In this document: one piece after another, positions 62,392 to 64,000 of the stretch | How positions within the stretch are numbered: position 1 is the stretch's first letter | Layout of the letters: every line of letters begins with the position of its first letter | Origin: Sphingopyxis sp. YR583 | GTDB taxonomy: Bacteria; Pseudomonadota; Alphaproteobacteria; Sphingomonadales; Sphingomonadaceae | Reading direction: 5' to 3' | DNA length: 64,000 bases | Assembly: GCF_900108295.1 (NCBI RefSeq) | Contig: NZ_FNWK01000001.1 | Location: 620,001-684,000 of the forward strand | Translations under genes and position numbers: made by a program | The notes under the pieces: generated by a model | Seen by the model: the letters and a program-made list of their open reading frames with translations, nothing else | Databases searched by the model: none | Told to the model about the DNA's origin: nothing

Positions 62392-64000
62392 TCAAAATCC
62401 AGCAGATATTCCAAACGCAAATTTTCTGCCGCCAAAATAGCTTTTCTGGGTAAATATCTGCAAATCCTTGTTTCCGAAATAAGAACCATAACCATAATCC
62501 GAAGATCCTTTGAGCAGGTCCCTTCCTTCTAAGGAGATTCTTACATCAGATTTTCCTATTTTGAATCCGTATACCATTCTAAAATCTAATGAATCATATC
62601 CTGCATTATAGGCATCCAATCCGTTACTACCAAATCCAGTCAATCTGTCAGGTTGATACGTATAATATAACGTAGCATCCAACCCATACTTCGAATATGT
62701 AGCACCAAATGTTCCTGAATACTTAGTAGAACCTGCAAACGGTGTCTTTAGCTCGTAAGAGATCCCTTGCCTGCGAACTAAAACTCCATTTTCATATACC
62801 GGCGCAGTGCCCCAAGTTTGGGTTATCGTCTTACTGCTATCGTTATAAGCAAAATTTGCGTAAACTCCCAACCCGGACAGGATGCCAGGCAAAAATTCTA
62901 ACCGCCTTTCAAACGCAAAATCCACTCCCCAAATAGTAGATATCTTAGAGTTATTACTAGGAATTGACACCCTTACAAAGGTGTCATCGGGACGATTCAC
63001 GATCGAGGGGTGGTCCGGAAGCTCAATTCCGTCCAATGCATCGAGCGTGCTGATGGTATTGTTTTCGATCAAGTTAGAGATTCTTTTTAGAAATCCGTTA
63101 ACTTTTATTACGCCCACGCTTTCATCGTACCATTCGGCACCAATATCAAAATTATGGGAATGAGCCGGCCTCAGCCCCGGATTTCCCTTTAATATCTGCA
63201 ATGAGGGCTGAGAAGAAGTTGGCCCATAAACTCTCTGTGCACTATAAAATACAGTAAATGAACTATTAAGCTGCGAAATAGCGGGCCTCGCTATAGTTGA
63301 ATAATACCCAGCTCTAACTACAACCTCACTATTAGGCCTAAAATTAAACAGCACTCTTGGGAGTATAGATGTTATACTATCCCTGTCCTTGCTAATTACC
63401 CTCGAAGATAAATAGTATGGCTGATCTATTTCGCCAAATTCATCATATACCTGCACGTCATTTACAACGAACGCTTTCACGCTGCTCCGCTCGAAGCGGA
63501 TCCCGCCAATGATTTCTATTTTCCCGACGTCTGCCCGCGCTTGGACAAATCCAGTGAAATCACGTTCAACGGTGTTCTTATCCTTGAGTACGGCCTCCGG
63601 AATTTCCTCATATGTTCTCAGAAGCCCTTGAGATACGTAGTCGTCGATATTGTTGAAGAACACTCGAGCGCTGGCAGGACTGATTGATCGATAAACACTT
63701 TCTTGGCCAGTGAGCGGTCGAAATGAAGCGCCTTCCAACACAAGGCCGAGATCTGAGGCTGAAGGAAACTGATTCGCTGAATTTCGTATTCCGCTATAGC
63801 CAAAGGCCGCTCCCACCAAATTTACGAACTTGCGTTGTTCGAACTTGACGCCTGCCTCGACATATTTCAGCGCCATGCCTGCCAAGTCGTAACGTGCCCT
63901 CAGGTCGCCATAGTAGTTTTGCGATGACCCCCGTGAATCCACTTCGCCAAAGGAGCTTTGAAAGCGGCGCGTGGCGTTATTTAGCGCGCTAAATCCAGCT
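62392..64000 (-). CDS. TonB-dependent receptor, C-terminal part (cut by the window edge)
   Basis: The frame stays open to base 64000, so only the last ~535 residues are seen; a GTG at 63942 is not a real start. The sequence is all beta-barrel: GGIRFERSSVKAFVVND, ILPRVLFNFRPNSEVVVRAG, LQILKGNPGLRPAHSHNFDI (the typical LxxGNPxLxPExS-like segment), and it ends in FAFGISAGF with the terminal phenylalanine needed for barrel assembly. It heads the receptor-M16-M16 unit, 22 bases before the first peptidase. Base composition is lower in GC than the genome core. Confidence 0.85.
   Translation of the reverse strand, partial: AGFSALNNATRRFQSSFGEVDSRGSSQNYYGDLRARYDLAGMALKYVEAGVKFEQRKFVNLVGAAFGYSGIRNSANQFPSASDLGLVLEGASFRPLTGQESVYRSISPASARVFFNNIDDYVSQGLLRTYEEIPEAVLKDKNTVERDFTGFVQARADVGKIEIIGGIRFERSSVKAFVVNDVQVYDEFGEIDQPYYLSSRVISKDRDSITSILPRVLFNFRPNSEVVVRAGYYSTIARPAISQLNSSFTVFYSAQRVYGPTSSQPSLQILKGNPGLRPAHSHNFDIGAEWYDESVGVIKVNGFLKRISNLIENNTISTLDALDGIELPDHPSIVNRPDDTFVRVSIPSNNSKISTIWGVDFAFERRLEFLPGILSGLGVYANFAYNDSSKTITQTWGTAPVYENGVLVRRQGISYELKTPFAGSTKYSGTFGATYSKYGLDATLYYTYQPDRLTGFGSNGLDAYNAGYDSLDFRMVYGFKIGKSDVRISLEGRDLLKGSSDYGYGSYFGNKDLQIFTQKSYFGGRKFAFGISAGF

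Overview
The window is GC-rich alphaproteobacterial DNA, most likely from a sphingomonad (order Sphingomonadales; genus not determined). The reasons are an UrcA-family secreted protein, several TonB-dependent receptors, a FecI/FecR/TonB/ExbB/ExbD set, and a luxR-luxI-phytanoyl-dioxygenase cluster of a kind known from sphingomonads. Only a few genes look like core genome: an HU protein, trpC, an Lrp/AsnC regulator and exbB-exbD-tonB. Most of the rest is accessory: defence genes, toxin-antitoxin (TA) pairs, mobile-element regulators and outer-membrane import systems. No tRNA, rRNA or CRISPR array was recognised.

Layout. 0-5 kb: hipBA with four upstream palindromic operators, then a large membrane protein with a small membrane partner. 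5-10.5 kb: HU, a TonB-dependent receptor, a long gene-poor spacer with a 23-bp-arm palindrome, and urcA. 10.5-14.7 kb: a quorum-sensing block. It holds luxR, luxI, phyH and a DUF6499-DUF2285 gene split over two frames, plus a divergent small DUF2285 gene and an XRE gene. The set resembles the TraR/TraI - FseA - QseM/QseC circuit that controls transfer of rhizobial integrative and conjugative elements (ICEs). 15-26.5 kb: a defence/TA island with TacAT, a GSU2403-type nucleotidyltransferase, a DprA-phosphoribosyltransferase operon, HigBA, a zinc-ribbon/PD-(D/E)XK protein, a truncated luxR copy, a VOC protein, an XRE-linked candidate TA pair, a truncated second dprA colliding with a patatin gene, and a nucleotidyltransferase-HEPN protein.

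26.8-34.2 kb: a TonB-dependent receptor carrying an extra C-terminal beta-barrel, followed by an M16 peptidase and a secreted beta-sandwich protein. 34.7-44.4 kb: small proteins, an RraB-like/PD-(D/E)XK fusion, a first ATPase-RloB pair, ParDE, a DUF218 protein, a second TacAT and a lone MbcA/ParS-like antitoxin. 44.4-51.8 kb: exbB-exbD-tonB-fecR on the minus strand, separated from the fecI-like sigma gene by a second ATPase-RloB pair and a lone AbiEi-type antitoxin. 52-55.4 kb: Lrp, trpC and an S41 peptidase. 55.5-56.5 kb: an IS481-family element. 56.7-64 kb: a receptor (cut by the window edge) followed by two M16 peptidases, in visibly lower-GC DNA.

How the genes may work together. The two receptor-M16 modules recall the Fus ferredoxin import system (receptor plus periplasmic M16 protease), and the local TonB/ExbBD and FecI/FecR could energise and regulate them. 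The quorum-sensing block looks like the control circuit of a mobile element whose integrase and conjugation genes are not in view, so it is either a remnant or a circuit acting at a distance. Adjacent TA and defence cassettes, partial gene duplicates and hybrid junctions point to repeated recombination in this region.
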